DNA of 64,000 nucleotides from Cellvibrionaceae bacterium (GCA_002707785.1 PANW01000042.1:248986-312985), one strand, 5' to 3'. Numbered from the stretch's first letter, positions 8,418-18,009 are shown. Numbers and translations: made by a program. The notes: generated from the sequence alone by a model not told the origin.

Positions 8418-9553
8418 TGCGACACACTCGTCGGCATGCTGGGTAGGCTCAGCACTCTGTCAGCGACAGATTCACACACTCGCAATTCACCGGTTTGACA
8501 ATGGCGGTATGGGGCACTCTGATGCAACAGCTGCCAAACAGAACGAGTTTGGATATTTCTTTGCTGCGCCTGGGACGATAGAGATTCCTTTATCTCCACA
8601 CTATCGCAGAGCACATTCAGCAACCAATTGTTTGATCTGCCGTCCGGCAAACCAACCAATAGTTCAACGCCATCGACCTGACCAATTGCAATTTCGTAGG
8701 CCTTCGCTAGGTTTCGCTTTCTCTCTAATAAATCGTCAATTCGAGTCAATTGAGCACAACCCAAGGCTGCATTGAGATTCGGCATTCTATAATTAAAGGC
8801 TGCGACATCGTGACGATAGGCATCGATTTTTGCCGTCGTAGATAGGTGCTTGGTCTTTGCCGCGATAACATCACAGTCGGTAACAATCATTCCACCGCCA
8901 CCGGTAGTAATCAGCTTATTGCCGTTAAAACTAAATACACCGCACTGCCCAAAGGTCCCCAGTGATCGACCTTTAAAACTAGCCCCCAAGGCCTCGGCGG
9001 AATCTTCCACTAGAGCAATTCCGTAGTCTCGACACATCTCTTGAATGGCGTCAATCTCGACTGACATTCCAAACGTATGCATCGGCATACATGCACGAAC
9101 CACTTTACCAGTAGAGTGATTAATCGGCAGGCCATCAACAACTTCTACATTCTCTTGCAGCCAACGCAGCAGTGCTGCGGCACTCATGCCAAGATTTTCT
9201 GATGTAACATCAACAAACACAGGGCTTGCACCACATTGATGTATGGCATTTGAAGTCGCAATGAAGGTCAACGACTGCGTAACGACTTCATCACCGGGTA
9301 ACACACCACAGGCAAGCAATGACAACTGCAATGCGGCTGTACCATTCACAACTGCAACTGCGTGCTTAGAGCCAACTCGGTGTGCGACGTCCCTTTCAAA
9401 TTGTCCGACCATCTCCCCGGCGGTTGAGACAAAACCGCTGTCAATAACCTGATTCAGATAGCGTTTTTCAACATCACCTAACACTGGCTCGTGAAGGCCC
9501 ACTCTGTCGCCACCAAAATGGTGTTCTATACAATGAAAAATGGGCTCAAACAT
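8414..9553 (-). CDS. legC: PLP-dependent sugar 4-aminotransferase (DegT/DnrJ/EryC1, LegC)
   Basis: This sugar aminotransferase acts on the 4-keto sugar made by LegB. The 379-residue form starting at the ATG at 9553 is chosen: it opens MFEPIFHCI and overlaps the legB stop by 8 bases, whereas an upstream start would overlap further without adding a conserved segment. The PLP lysine is in FSFNGNKLITTGGGG (about residues 180-195), with the aspartate in LVEDSAEALG and the glycine-rich NGTAALQLSLLA near 70-80. The family would give a 4-amino-4,6-dideoxy sugar. No acetyltransferase follows it, unlike most leg clusters. Confidence 0.82.
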   Translation of the reverse strand: MFEPIFHCIEHHFGGDRVGLHEPVLGDVEKRYLNQVIDSGFVSTAGEMVGQFERDVAHRVGSKHAVAVVNGTAALQLSLLACGVLPGDEVVTQSLTFIATSNAIHQCGASPVFVDVTSENLGMSAAALLRWLQENVEVVDGLPINHSTGKVVRACMPMHTFGMSVEIDAIQEMCRDYGIALVEDSAEALGASFKGRSLGTFGQCGVFSFNGNKLITTGGGGMIVTDCDVIAAKTKHLSTTAKIDAYRHDVAAFNYRMPNLNAALGCAQLTRIDDLLERKRNLAKAYEIAIGQVDGVELLVGLPDGRSNNWLLNVLCDSVEIKESLSSQAQQRNIQTRSVWQLLHQSAPYRHCQTGELRVCESVADRVLSLPSMPTSVSQ

Positions 9554-10523
9554 TGTACAAATGCGTCTTGTAGCGACTGAGGTTCTCATCTCGAGAAAAC
9601 CAATCTATGGTCTCTTGCAGCCCTTCACGGAGGCTTATCTGAGACGAATAATCACTTAATTTACGGAGTTTCTTAGGACATCCCAAAAGTCGAAAAACTT
9701 CGGAGCCCGAAGGTCGCAATCGCTGTTGATCACAAATAAACTCCACACTACTCCCCATCAGCTCTTTAATAAGATGCAGAGTATTTTCAATACTGATCTC
9801 TTCGCCGGTACAAATATTTACCGTTTCGCCGATGGTATTACCGCTTTGCGCTAGCTTTATAAATCCCTGACAAGTATCCGTGACGTAATTGAAATCTCTC
9901 GTCGGTGAGACATCGCCCAACTCAATACTACTGGCACCATTGGCAATTTGACCGATAATCGTCGGAATCACTGCCCGCGCAGATTGGCGAGGGCCGTAGG
10001 TATTAAAGGGTCTCGCCACGGTTACCGGCAATTCAAACGCATTGAAATAGCTCATCGCCATGGCATCGGCCGAGATCTTTGACGCACTGTATGGCGACTG
10101 AGGCTGCAGTGGATGTGATTCATCGATGGGCACGTACTGGGCGGTACCATACACCTCGCTAGTAGAGGTTTGCACGAAACGTGTCACACCCATATCTAAC
10201 GCTGCCTGACACATATTTAATGTGCCTTGCACGTTCGTATCGACATAGCTAGAGGGAGCTCGATAGGAGTATGGAATGGCAATTAAGGCGGCCAGATGGA
10301 AAACTTGGTCGACATCACGACAGAGCTCACGACATAGGATGGGATCCCTAACATCTCCAGCGATCACTTCGATATCCTGAAGGCAGGAAACCCCCTCGAG
10401 CCAGCCCCAACTATTAAACGAGTTGTACTGCACCAAGGCCCTAACGTCACAACCGCTAATCACTAGACTCTCAACGAGATGTGAACCTATAAATCCATCT
10501 GCACCGGTAACCAACACCTTCAT
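9546..10523 (-). CDS. legB: NAD-dependent nucleotide-sugar 4,6-dehydratase
   Basis: A 325-residue extended SDR and first committed enzyme of the nonulosonate branch, removing water from the nucleotide-linked HexNAc to give a 4-keto-6-deoxy sugar. The NAD-binding VTGADGFIGSHLVESL motif is at residues 5-20, the catalytic serine/threonine region is VQTSTSEVYG (about 125-135) and YSASK carries the catalytic Tyr-Lys (about 150-154). It is the first gene of the leftward operon; the 150 bases upstream hold no obvious sigma-54 or sigma-28 box. The next gene starts within its last codons. Confidence 0.82.
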   Translation of the reverse strand: MKVLVTGADGFIGSHLVESLVISGCDVRALVQYNSFNSWGWLEGVSCLQDIEVIAGDVRDPILCRELCRDVDQVFHLAALIAIPYSYRAPSSYVDTNVQGTLNMCQAALDMGVTRFVQTSTSEVYGTAQYVPIDESHPLQPQSPYSASKISADAMAMSYFNAFELPVTVARPFNTYGPRQSARAVIPTIIGQIANGASSIELGDVSPTRDFNYVTDTCQGFIKLAQSGNTIGETVNICTGEEISIENTLHLIKELMGSSVEFICDQQRLRPSGSEVFRLLGCPKKLRKLSDYSSQISLREGLQETIDWFSRDENLSRYKTHLYNV

Positions 10524-10673
10524 GGCGAATCGAATTCCTCACTGTTATACGTCAAAAAATAGACGGTTTCTGGTGAACTGCAAAAAACAGACCAAAAAAC
10601 AGTAAGTTGGGGCTTCTCAGGGGCCTCAAAATAGCGAGGTCAACCACCCGCGTTGATCTATCCAAGAATGGGA

Positions 10674-13049
10674 TTAATTGGACTGCGCAGTAAATGGCAG
10701 GCGATTACCAATGTCATTAAGGGCACTTCCCGAACTGCTCAAACTACTGACAATGCGCTCCATTGCCAAGAACTGAGCCAACATACGATCGTAAAAGGCT
10801 TCGGATCGAGCATCCAAACGGGTTTGATCCTCTTCCAGATCATCCAATTCTTGGTTAATCGTCGCCTCACGTGTGGCAAAAATACCATTGGTTTCAAGGT
10901 AGCTATCAATCAACTGATTGAGCTCCTCGCCGAACCCTCGAGAATAGGTGACCGTTGAAGTGGTCGCGCCTGGCTCGATAATCAAGCTCAAGCCGGCACC
11001 GGGAGAATTGAGCTCCGGCAACAACACCTGGCCCACACCAAAGCCGGCCTCCCCATTGATGGTACCTGCCACATCCCTACCCGCTTGAGTCGTTCCTCCA
11101 GCTAAGCCCAAATCCCCAGCTTTGGCTCCTGCGCCAAGCACCGACACATTTGACCTAGAACCATAGGCATTCGATACGATGACAAAATGGTCGGTATCCC
11201 AAATCACCTCTACATCTGCTCCCTTTTCTTTGAGGGCAGAATCGTTGTTAATTTGAGACTGTATATGTGCAGCCAGCTCTTCATTGGACGCGTAATTACC
11301 AGGAGATAGGCTAATAATATTGGATGTTTCGCCATCGACCGATATCGCAAAATCATAGTCGTTACTATTGGGACCTGTTCCTGCGGTAGCTGAGCCGGCG
11401 GCGAGCCCAAATTCTCCCGGCACCAATTCTTGCACCGCGGAAATCGCCACCGAAGAATCCCCTCCCTGGCTTCGTGACGTAACGACAAATTCCGATCCGT
11501 TATGAACGATATCTGCAGCCACAGATGCCGCATCAAACTGCACCTGCAAAGCCGCTGCGATAGCATTCTCATCGGCATAAGCCGCTGGAGGTAATACGAT
11601 TGAAATTGCTGCGCCACCATCGATAGCCACATCAAAGCCATAGTCGCCGGGCACTGCTGCACTTAAATCAGTACTCGCGAATGCGGAGGCAGCACCAGAA
11701 AAACTCCCCTCGCTCCTTGGAGCAGACAAATCCGCGAGCAGCGTGCCAGCGGCTGCGTTACCAATCAGCAATCCCTTGACTGCATCTTGAGTAATAACGA
11801 CATCATAAGTTCCTGGCGCAGCTTCAGGACGAACGCTGTTAACAATAACTTTATCTGACGATGAAGACGATTGAGGAACAAACAGATCCTTGACCAATCC
11901 GTAGTTTTCATCAAAGGCGCGGCTAAAGAACTCTTCATTGATTTCCAACGAACCATCGAGAGCCGTGCGAATACCTATGCTGCCGAGCGAAGTAAAACCG
12001 CTATCCAATCCACCAACATTGTTAGCCAGTACGCTTTTCAGTGATGACTCAAGCCCCCGGGCCGTCGGATCACGATCCAAGCTACCTTTTTCATCAGTCT
12101 CTGGATCTGTACCCACGGCAGGCTCAATCGCTTCTAAGAACAGGTTATAAGCTTCTACAAAATCTCTTACCGCTTGCTCACCACCGGCTTTGTCTTCAGA
12201 AATGGTTACCGTGACAATATTACCCGGATCAGCCTTGGCCAGATTGAACTCAAAACCGGGCAACACATCATCGACAACGTTGCTGCTGCGAGTGATCGCC
12301 AAACCATTAATTTCCAGCTGAGCATCTTGCCCTTGCTGATTCTGCACCATGTTTTGAGTGGTCTGATTGAAATCAAACGCCGAGAGTCCCGGTGCGCCGC
12401 CATCTTCTACAGCCGTCAAAGACAGCTGATTGGTTTCGCCACTCTCGCTGGTAATTAATAGCTGATAACCCGAACCGTTATTGACGATACTGGCACTGAC
12501 ACCAACGTCCGCTTCATTGATAGCGTCGCGCAGACCGTTGAGGGAGTTGTTGTCATCATCGATAGTAATGGTGACCGCATCTTTATCGGTGTTCTGCGTA
12601 AAGGTGGTAGGCGGCAGTCCTTTGTCCCAACTGCCAAAATTCAGTGTCAATTCACCCTTGCCTACCTCATCGGTAGGATCGGCAAAAACAGCCCCAGAAG
12701 AGAGTGAGTGAGACTTGGCCACGTCAATGACTTCAAAGGCATACTCACCGACAGGCGTATCTTCCTCGAGAGAAACTGGAATGAATGCATCGCTATTGGT
12801 AAACGATGCAGATTTGCTATTAAAGGTTTCCGTGTTCGCAAGCAACTGCGCGGCATCCTGCAACGTGGACAACGCGCCACGGAGTAATCCGAAATCTGAA
12901 ATTTGAGCTTCGAAGTTCTCTTTGGTGCTATCAATCTGAGCCTGGCGCGGGGCCTTTTCGATATCGCGCAACTGCCCGACGATTTCGGTGGAATTAATCC
13001 CCGAACCCGCGCCCAGTGAACTGATAATGTTACCGCCAATGGAATCCAT
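10674..13049 (-). CDS. fliD: flagellar filament cap protein FliD, unusually long
   Basis: FliD caps the filament tip and folds incoming flagellin. At 791 residues it is far longer than typical FliD (about 450-480). The N-terminal D0 region starts MDSIGGNIISSLGAGSGIN; a flagellin-hook-IN-like segment lies near residues 180-230; the coiled C-terminus (about 700-790) is standard. The extra length includes two similar blocks at about residues 466-560 and 563-650, each with a YxFxxxVDG-type strand followed by an NGSEFVV or DTDHFVI strand. The ATG at 13049 is chosen because a sigma-28 promoter ends at 13108, which rules out the longer frame from 13106. Confidence 0.9.
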   Translation of the reverse strand: MDSIGGNIISSLGAGSGINSTEIVGQLRDIEKAPRQAQIDSTKENFEAQISDFGLLRGALSTLQDAAQLLANTETFNSKSASFTNSDAFIPVSLEEDTPVGEYAFEVIDVAKSHSLSSGAVFADPTDEVGKGELTLNFGSWDKGLPPTTFTQNTDKDAVTITIDDDNNSLNGLRDAINEADVGVSASIVNNGSGYQLLITSESGETNQLSLTAVEDGGAPGLSAFDFNQTTQNMVQNQQGQDAQLEINGLAITRSSNVVDDVLPGFEFNLAKADPGNIVTVTISEDKAGGEQAVRDFVEAYNLFLEAIEPAVGTDPETDEKGSLDRDPTARGLESSLKSVLANNVGGLDSGFTSLGSIGIRTALDGSLEINEEFFSRAFDENYGLVKDLFVPQSSSSSDKVIVNSVRPEAAPGTYDVVITQDAVKGLLIGNAAAGTLLADLSAPRSEGSFSGAASAFASTDLSAAVPGDYGFDVAIDGGAAISIVLPPAAYADENAIAAALQVQFDAASVAADIVHNGSEFVVTSRSQGGDSSVAISAVQELVPGEFGLAAGSATAGTGPNSNDYDFAISVDGETSNIISLSPGNYASNEELAAHIQSQINNDSALKEKGADVEVIWDTDHFVIVSNAYGSRSNVSVLGAGAKAGDLGLAGGTTQAGRDVAGTINGEAGFGVGQVLLPELNSPGAGLSLIIEPGATTSTVTYSRGFGEELNQLIDSYLETNGIFATREATINQELDDLEEDQTRLDARSEAFYDRMLAQFLAMERIVSSLSSSGSALNDIGNRLPFTAQSN

Positions 13050-13107
13050 AATCTCAAACCTACGATTAACGCCAAAATGATCAACGGAAAACTCCGTTAC
13101 CCTCAAG

Positions 13108-13134
13108 TTATCGGCGCATGCTTAATGAGCTTCA
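13108..13134 (-). promoter_or_regulatory. sigma-28 (FliA) promoter of fliD
   Basis: On the minus strand there is a perfect -10 box GCCGATAA (13108-13115), a 15-base spacer and a -35 box TGAA (13131-13134, consensus TAAA). The start point should fall near 13100, giving a leader of about 50 bases to the fliD ATG at 13049. The box also decides the fliD start, since the in-frame codon at 13106 would lie upstream of transcription. Confidence 0.75.
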
Positions 13135-13233
13135 ATATTGGTTTGATCTCAAACTCTGCGTTTCAATAGCCATAAAGCTGTTGATATTCTCAAATAGACG
13201 AATCACAGATCGAGTCATTATGAAAGAAACAGC

Positions 13234-13260
13234 AAAAGACGTACCAATGATACGCCTTTT
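13234..13260 (-). terminator. intrinsic terminator after flaG
   Basis: Minus-strand hairpin with a 10-base-pair stem (AAAAGGCGTA with TACGTCTTTT, one G-U pair) and a 7-base loop, followed by a T-rich run. It lies 24 bases past the flaG stop and separates flaG from the fliD promoter. Confidence 0.65.
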
Positions 13261-13283
13261 GGTGTTGAACAGAGCTAGATGAG

Positions 13284-13667
13284 CTAGCCCTGCATGTCGA
13301 TCAACTGAATGGGTTCGTTTTCACGCGCCCTCGCAGCAAGATCCAAAACGATCTGATTCGGTATTTGCCGTATCAAATCGCCACTGTCACGGTCTAGAAC
13401 ACGTACCACCATGTCTCCGGTGCCATTGTCCATGCTAAACAACAAGTCTCTCTGTTCATTTTGAACATAGCGGTTAAGATCTGCCACCGCCTGACTTACT
13501 GTTTCCGAAACAGCTTCACTTGTCTCCCCAACTACTGCCGCTACCGACTCGGGAGGCAAGATTTTGCCGGCTTCGCCAACGTCCTCTTTCTTGTCGCCAG
13601 AACCCGCCGATGAAGTCACACCTACAGAGCTCGTAGGGACTGATTGAGAGATTCTCACTTCATTCAT
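13284..13667 (-). CDS. flaG: FlaG family flagellar protein
   Basis: A 127-residue protein with a variable, Ser/Thr-rich N-terminus and the conserved FlaG C-terminal domain (about residues 60-125), including LNRYVQNEQRDLLFSMDN and VVRVLDRDSGDLIRQIP. FlaG is a small protein encoded between flagellin and fliD in polar-flagellate gammaproteobacteria; its loss alters filament length in some species. It sits 73 bases after flagellin 1 with no strong terminator between, so readthrough from the flagellin 1 promoter is likely. Its own start at 13667 has only a modest ribosome-binding site. Confidence 0.85.
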   Translation of the reverse strand: MNEVRISQSVPTSSVGVTSSAGSGDKKEDVGEAGKILPPESVAAVVGETSEAVSETVSQAVADLNRYVQNEQRDLLFSMDNGTGDMVVRVLDRDSGDLIRQIPNQIVLDLAARARENEPIQLIDMQG

Positions 13668-13687
13668 GGGCTAACCTCTTAACTTAG

Positions 13688-13718
13688 TTGAGGGGGCCAA
13701 ATAGCGACCCCCACTCAA
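13688..13718 (-). other. stem-loop between flagellin 1 and flaG
   Basis: An inverted repeat (TTGAGTGGGGG and CCCCCTCAA on the minus strand, one bulged base, 11-base loop) follows the flagellin 1 stop. There is no T-run after it, so it looks like an mRNA-stabilising or attenuating hairpin that could lower flaG expression relative to flagellin, not a full terminator. Confidence 0.4.
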
Positions 13719-13740
13719 AAAGTTAACTATCGCTCCGAAC

Positions 13741-15537
13741 TTAACGAAGCAGCGACAGTACTTGCTGCGGCGCAGCGTTCGCTTGAGCCAACATCGCTTG
13801 CGATGCCTGCTGCAGGACTTGGGCTCTGGAGAGATTCGCCGTTTCCGCTGCAAAGTCAGCATCTTGAATCCGTGAACGTGCTGCCGAGGTGTTCTCAGAA
13901 ACGTTTGACAAGTTACTCACAGTGAAGTCGAGACGGTTATTGACCGCACCCAAATCAGCTCGTGTAGAGTTGATTTGCTCCAGTGCCGTATCGATAACAT
14001 CGATGGCATCTTGAGCACCAGCAGCAGTAGAAATATCAATATTTGCTACAGAATCCCCGGTTAATTGAGAGTCATTGGTTTCATTCAACCCCAGCAGCGC
14101 CTGAGTCGCAGTGGTGCCGGCGAAATCGATACTAATTTCGTCGCCACTTACCGAGTTCAGCGTATAGGATGTCAAAGTACCCACAGTACCGTCGGAACTT
14201 ACAACGGTTGCTACCACGCCAGTCTCAGCAGTTTTGGCGTTAATGGTCTCAACCAATTCCGCCGTCAATCCGGCTGCAGAAGCTGCAGTTGGAGTTACCG
14301 CACCTATTTCAACGCCATTGATGACCAGGTCACCTTCAAGCACCGCCACTGTACCAGTCACGACACCGGAGGTAATATCGGCGTCAGTACGAGCATCTAA
14401 GCCCAAGCCGGCAGCCATAGAATCATTGGTCGTAATGGTCGCCAAAGAACCCGTACCGAAAGCAATAGAGATCTCATCGCTGCCATCAGTACTGTTGGTA
14501 TCGGTAACTGTTAAGCGGAAGTTTTCAGTGGTGGTACTCAAACCAGTAGCGCCAGTTGCATCAACAATGGTAACGCTGGTTGATCCGTCTGAAAGCAATG
14601 ACAACTTGCCATCATCCCCTACGGAAGCTCTCACCTGACCACCTGCCACATCATTTACCTTAGCGGCAAAATCTTCGAGGTTTTCAGTGTCTGTAATGTT
14701 ATAGGCGGTACTTAAACCCTCGCCGTCAACAACGGTAATGGTCACAAACTGACTCGCAGCATCGTTTAGCTCACCGGTACCCACAGATGAACCATTGAGT
14801 TCAACTAGAGCGCCTACTTCAGCACCTGCACGACCACTTTCAAGAGCGCCGTTAATTGCACCCAATGCATCGTTAAGATCGGTAATAGTGGCAGAAGTCA
14901 GTGAGCCCACGTTTACATCATTGATGATCAAAGCGTTAGTACCGGTAGTATCTACACCCGTAACTGCCTGCAGTGTTGCTAACCCACCGGCTACTTCCGC
15001 ACCGATGATATCTGCTGAGCTGGTGCCACCCAATGAATCTGTGTCCACTGCGGCGACCGAGAAATTAATGGTTTGATTGGCTTCTGACCCTACTTGTAGG
15101 GCGATCTCACCCTGAGTGCCGTCGAGAATATTCTGTCCGTTAAAGGCAGTGGTTTCCGAAATACGATCCAATTCCGCTTTCAGCTGCTGAACCTCAGCAT
15201 CCAAAGTAGAACGATCCGCATCGGAATAGATTCCGTTCGCAGACTGAATAGACAGTTCACGCATACGCTGCAGAATGTTGGTGCTTTCGTCGAGAGCACC
15301 CTCTGCTGTTTGAATCAGAGAAACACCATCGTTGGCGTTGGCTACCGCACGATCCAGACCGCGAATCTGAGAAGTTTGACGGTTTGAAATGGCCAAGCCC
15401 GCGGCATCATCTGCTGCGGTATTGATACGTTTGCCCGATGACAAACGCTCCATTGCCTGATCCACCTCCATTCCGGACTTCACTAACTGGCGCTGTGAAT
15501 TGAGCGACTGAATGTTACTGTTAATTACTAAAGGCAT
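13741..15537 (-). CDS. fliC: flagellin 1 (sigma-28 class)
   Basis: A 598-residue flagellin. The conserved N-terminal D0/D1 coil ([17 protein letters not shown], then [17 protein letters not shown] at about 30-47, and TEGALDE near 105) and the C-terminal coil ([25 protein letters not shown], ending QQVLSLLR) are complete. The central 350 residues are a Ser/Thr/Ala-rich surface region. It is highly similar throughout to flagellin 2, so the pair arose by duplication. A perfect AGGAGG ribosome-binding site lies 6 bases before the ATG. The Ser/Thr-rich exposed region and the adjacent nonulosonate operon suggest O-glycosylation; sites cannot be assigned. Confidence 0.95.
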   Translation of the reverse strand: MPLVINSNIQSLNSQRQLVKSGMEVDQAMERLSSGKRINTAADDAAGLAISNRQTSQIRGLDRAVANANDGVSLIQTAEGALDESTNILQRMRELSIQSANGIYSDADRSTLDAEVQQLKAELDRISETTAFNGQNILDGTQGEIALQVGSEANQTINFSVAAVDTDSLGGTSSADIIGAEVAGGLATLQAVTGVDTTGTNALIINDVNVGSLTSATITDLNDALGAINGALESGRAGAEVGALVELNGSSVGTGELNDAASQFVTITVVDGEGLSTAYNITDTENLEDFAAKVNDVAGGQVRASVGDDGKLSLLSDGSTSVTIVDATGATGLSTTTENFRLTVTDTNSTDGSDEISIAFGTGSLATITTNDSMAAGLGLDARTDADITSGVVTGTVAVLEGDLVINGVEIGAVTPTAASAAGLTAELVETINAKTAETGVVATVVSSDGTVGTLTSYTLNSVSGDEISIDFAGTTATQALLGLNETNDSQLTGDSVANIDISTAAGAQDAIDVIDTALEQINSTRADLGAVNNRLDFTVSNLSNVSENTSAARSRIQDADFAAETANLSRAQVLQQASQAMLAQANAAPQQVLSLLR

Positions 15538-15654
15538 CTTAAGCCTCCTACGTTGTTTTGCTCACGCCAGTCAGTTCGACCAGCAAACCAAGGTCTAGGA
15601 AAGCACTACCCTGCGTACCCTAGATTGATACGTCTGTAGTACCTCTGACTAAGA

Positions 15655-15681
15655 GTATCGGCACCCACTGAGTAATCTTTA
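15655..15681 (-). promoter_or_regulatory. sigma-28 (FliA) promoter of flagellin 1
   Basis: Minus strand: -35 TAAA (15678-15681), exactly 15 bases, -10 GCCGATAC (15655-15662). This matches the TAAA-N15-GCCGATAA consensus at 11 of 12 positions. The leader to the ATG at 15537 would be about 110 bases. Confidence 0.8.
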
Positions 15682-15794
15682 ACCGCAATTTACTCTAAAA
15701 GAGATCAGCAAGGGGGACCGGAAAACAAGGAAAAAATTAATTACTTTCAACAACTTATGAAAATGGTAATAAAAACCCATTTAATAGAACCCAA

Positions 15795-15826
15795 AAAAAA
15801 CCGAAGACACTAATCTTCGGTTTTTT
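15795..15826 (-). terminator. intrinsic terminator after flagellin 2
   Basis: A 13-base-pair stem (AAAAAACCGAAGA with TCTTCGGTTTTTT) and a 6-base loop with a T-run on either strand. It lies 55 bases past the flagellin 2 stop and upstream of the flagellin 1 promoter, so the two flagellin genes are separate transcription units. Confidence 0.85.
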
Positions 15827-15880
15827 CGAAAGCAGCCACCGACGCTCACCAATTGAGCGCCTCTATGCTGAACGAGACTA

Positions 15881-17683
15881 TTAGCCGTTCAACAATTGCA
15901 ACACCTGCTGTGGCTGGGCATTGGCCTGCGCCAGCATCGCTTGCGACGCCTGTTGTAGCACTTGTGCCCTCGACAAGTTGGCCGTCTCTGCTGCGAAATC
16001 AGCATCAACAATTCGAGATCTGGCTGCCGATGTATTCTCCGACACGTTCATCAAGTTGCTCATAGTAAATTCGAGTCGGTTGGTAACCGCACCCAGCTCA
16101 GATCGTGAAGCATTGATCTGCTCCAAAGCGACATCGATCACTTCGATAGAGTCTTGAGCACCAGCGGCCGTTGAAATATCGATACCTGCCACCGAGTCCC
16201 CAGTCGCGCTACTGACATTCGTTTCTTGAATGCCTAACAATAGAGCGGTTGCCGTTGTGCCCGCGAAATCGATCGAAATCTCGCTACCATCCAAGGTATT
16301 CAACGTATAAGACGTAACTGCCGCCCCAACGGTACCATCGGAGTTGATGACCGATGCCACCACTCCCGTTTCGGCAGAAACATCATTGACGGCGGCAACA
16401 ATAGCACTGGTAAGCGCCGCTGCACTGGCAGCTGTCGGCGTGATCGAACCAATCTCGACCCCGTTGACGACTAAGTCACCCTCCAACACCGCTGCCGTGC
16501 CCGTTACAACTCCCGAGGTAATATCGCTCTTGGCTCGGGCATCCAAACCGAGTTCCGATGCCATAGAATCGTTAGTAACAATAGTTGCCAAGGATCCAGT
16601 GCCAAATTGAATTGAAACTTCATCATTGCCGTCTTCTGAATTGGTATCAGTCAGATTCAAGCGGAAGTTCTCTACTGTAGTTTTCAACCCTGAGGCGCCC
16701 GTAGCATCGGTTACGGTGATACTGGTTGCCCCCTCGGACAGCAAAGACAATCTACCGTCATCACCAATACTTGCCTTTACATTGCCACCGCTGGCGGAAT
16801 TTATCTTATCAGCCAGTTCTTCCAGGTTCGCGGTATCGGAAATATTGTAGGTTGTCGTCAGGCCGTCACCATCAACTAGCGCGATGGTAACAAACGTACC
16901 CGCCGCGTCACTGAGCTCGCCTGCTCCAACAGACGAGCCATTCAATTCGACCGAAGCGCTGACTTCTACACCGGCACGCCCAACTTCCAGAGAGCTGTTC
17001 ATCGCACCTATATAGTCATTCAAATCCGTTAGAGTTGCCGACGTAAGCGAGCCAACATTAACATCATTGATGATCAACGAATTTGTGCCCGTAGTAGCAA
17101 CCCCAGTAATGTCGGCCAATACTGTCAACCCGTTAGTGACAGTTGCACCAACCACATCGGCAGAACTCGCTCCCCCTAGGGATTCGATATCAGATGCTTG
17201 AACAGAGAAAGAAACGGTCTCATTCGCTTCGGAGCCGATCTGCAGCTCTACATCACCCAGCGTACCATCGAGAACTTTCTGACCGTTAAAGCTGGTGGTC
17301 TCGGAAATACGATCCAATTCCGCCTTCAATTGCTGAACTTCAGCATCCAGGGTAGAACGATCCGCATCCGAATAGATGCCGTTGGCAGATTGAATAGCCA
17401 ACTCTCTCATTCGCTGCAAAATGTTGGTCGTTTCGTCCAACGCCCCTTCGGCTGTTTGAATCAATGAAACACCGTCGTTGGCATTTCGAATAGCCTGATC
17501 CAAACCACGAATTTGTGAGGTTTGACGGTTGGCAATCGCAAGACCCGCGGCATCATCGGCTGCAGTATTAATTCGGCGACCAGAAGACAGACGCTCCATA
17601 GCTTCTGCCATGTCATTACCAGACTTGACCAGTTGTCGCTGTGAATTTAACGCTGCCACATTGGTATTAATCACTAATGGCAT
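15881..17683 (-). CDS. flagellin 2 (sigma-54 class)
   Basis: A 600-residue flagellin paralogue of flagellin 1 with the same N-terminal ([34 protein letters not shown]) and C-terminal ([15 protein letters not shown], ending QQVLQLLNG) domains. The variable middle aligns almost without gaps with flagellin 1. An AGGAG site precedes the ATG at 17683. A near-perfect sigma-54 promoter upstream places it in an earlier class than flagellin 1, as with FlaA of Vibrio, where the RpoN-dependent flagellin is the essential one. By analogy this could be the main filament subunit; the sequence alone does not prove which is essential. Confidence 0.95.
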   Translation of the reverse strand: MPLVINTNVAALNSQRQLVKSGNDMAEAMERLSSGRRINTAADDAAGLAIANRQTSQIRGLDQAIRNANDGVSLIQTAEGALDETTNILQRMRELAIQSANGIYSDADRSTLDAEVQQLKAELDRISETTSFNGQKVLDGTLGDVELQIGSEANETVSFSVQASDIESLGGASSADVVGATVTNGLTVLADITGVATTGTNSLIINDVNVGSLTSATLTDLNDYIGAMNSSLEVGRAGVEVSASVELNGSSVGAGELSDAAGTFVTIALVDGDGLTTTYNISDTANLEELADKINSASGGNVKASIGDDGRLSLLSEGATSITVTDATGASGLKTTVENFRLNLTDTNSEDGNDEVSIQFGTGSLATIVTNDSMASELGLDARAKSDITSGVVTGTAAVLEGDLVVNGVEIGSITPTAASAAALTSAIVAAVNDVSAETGVVASVINSDGTVGAAVTSYTLNTLDGSEISIDFAGTTATALLLGIQETNVSSATGDSVAGIDISTAAGAQDSIEVIDVALEQINASRSELGAVTNRLEFTMSNLMNVSENTSAARSRIVDADFAAETANLSRAQVLQQASQAMLAQANAQPQQVLQLLNG

Positions 17684-17801
17684 AATGCTTCTCCTGTTAC
17701 ACTAGAGGCTTGCCAACCCAAGTTGGCCATTTATAAATTTCAGTGACAAAGCGGAAAGCCATTACCTTTTCTGCATTACCACAAATCACATCTCAGTAAT
17801 T

Positions 17802-17817
17802 TGCAACGGCCGTGCCA
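17802..17817 (-). promoter_or_regulatory. sigma-54 (RpoN) promoter of flagellin 2
   Basis: Minus-strand TGGCAC (17812-17817), 5 bases, TTGCA (17802-17806), a full match to the TGGCAC-N5-TTGCA consensus with correct GG-N10-GC spacing. Transcription should begin near 17791, giving a leader of about 107 bases. The remaining 190 bases up to the rightward gene at 18010 show no other clear site. Confidence 0.85.
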
Positions 17818-18009
17818 ATACGCAATAAAAAATACAACCCTGTGTTTTTAAAGGGTTTTCTGATGTCAAAAGAAATACTACACAGCGCTCACCTACAAAA
17901 GCGGCAATCTTTTACCTCCCTCCAAGACTGACTTTTGCCGCTCGAAAAACATGACAATAAACACTACCGATAGTACGACGCAGAACCTATACTCTTACTC
18001 GACCTATAT

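Noticed and set aside
11710..11760. Sigma-54-like GG-N10-GC spacing inside fliD
   Set aside because: Poor -12 match and deep inside coding sequence with no gene start behind it.
13050..13106. Upstream in-frame extension of FliD by 19 residues
   Set aside because: A sigma-28 promoter ends at 13108, so transcription starts inside this stretch; the conserved FliD start is at 13049.
17966..17973. ACCGATAG as a sigma-28 -10 box for the small gene at 18010
   Set aside because: No TAAA lies 15 bases upstream; the first base of the box also differs.
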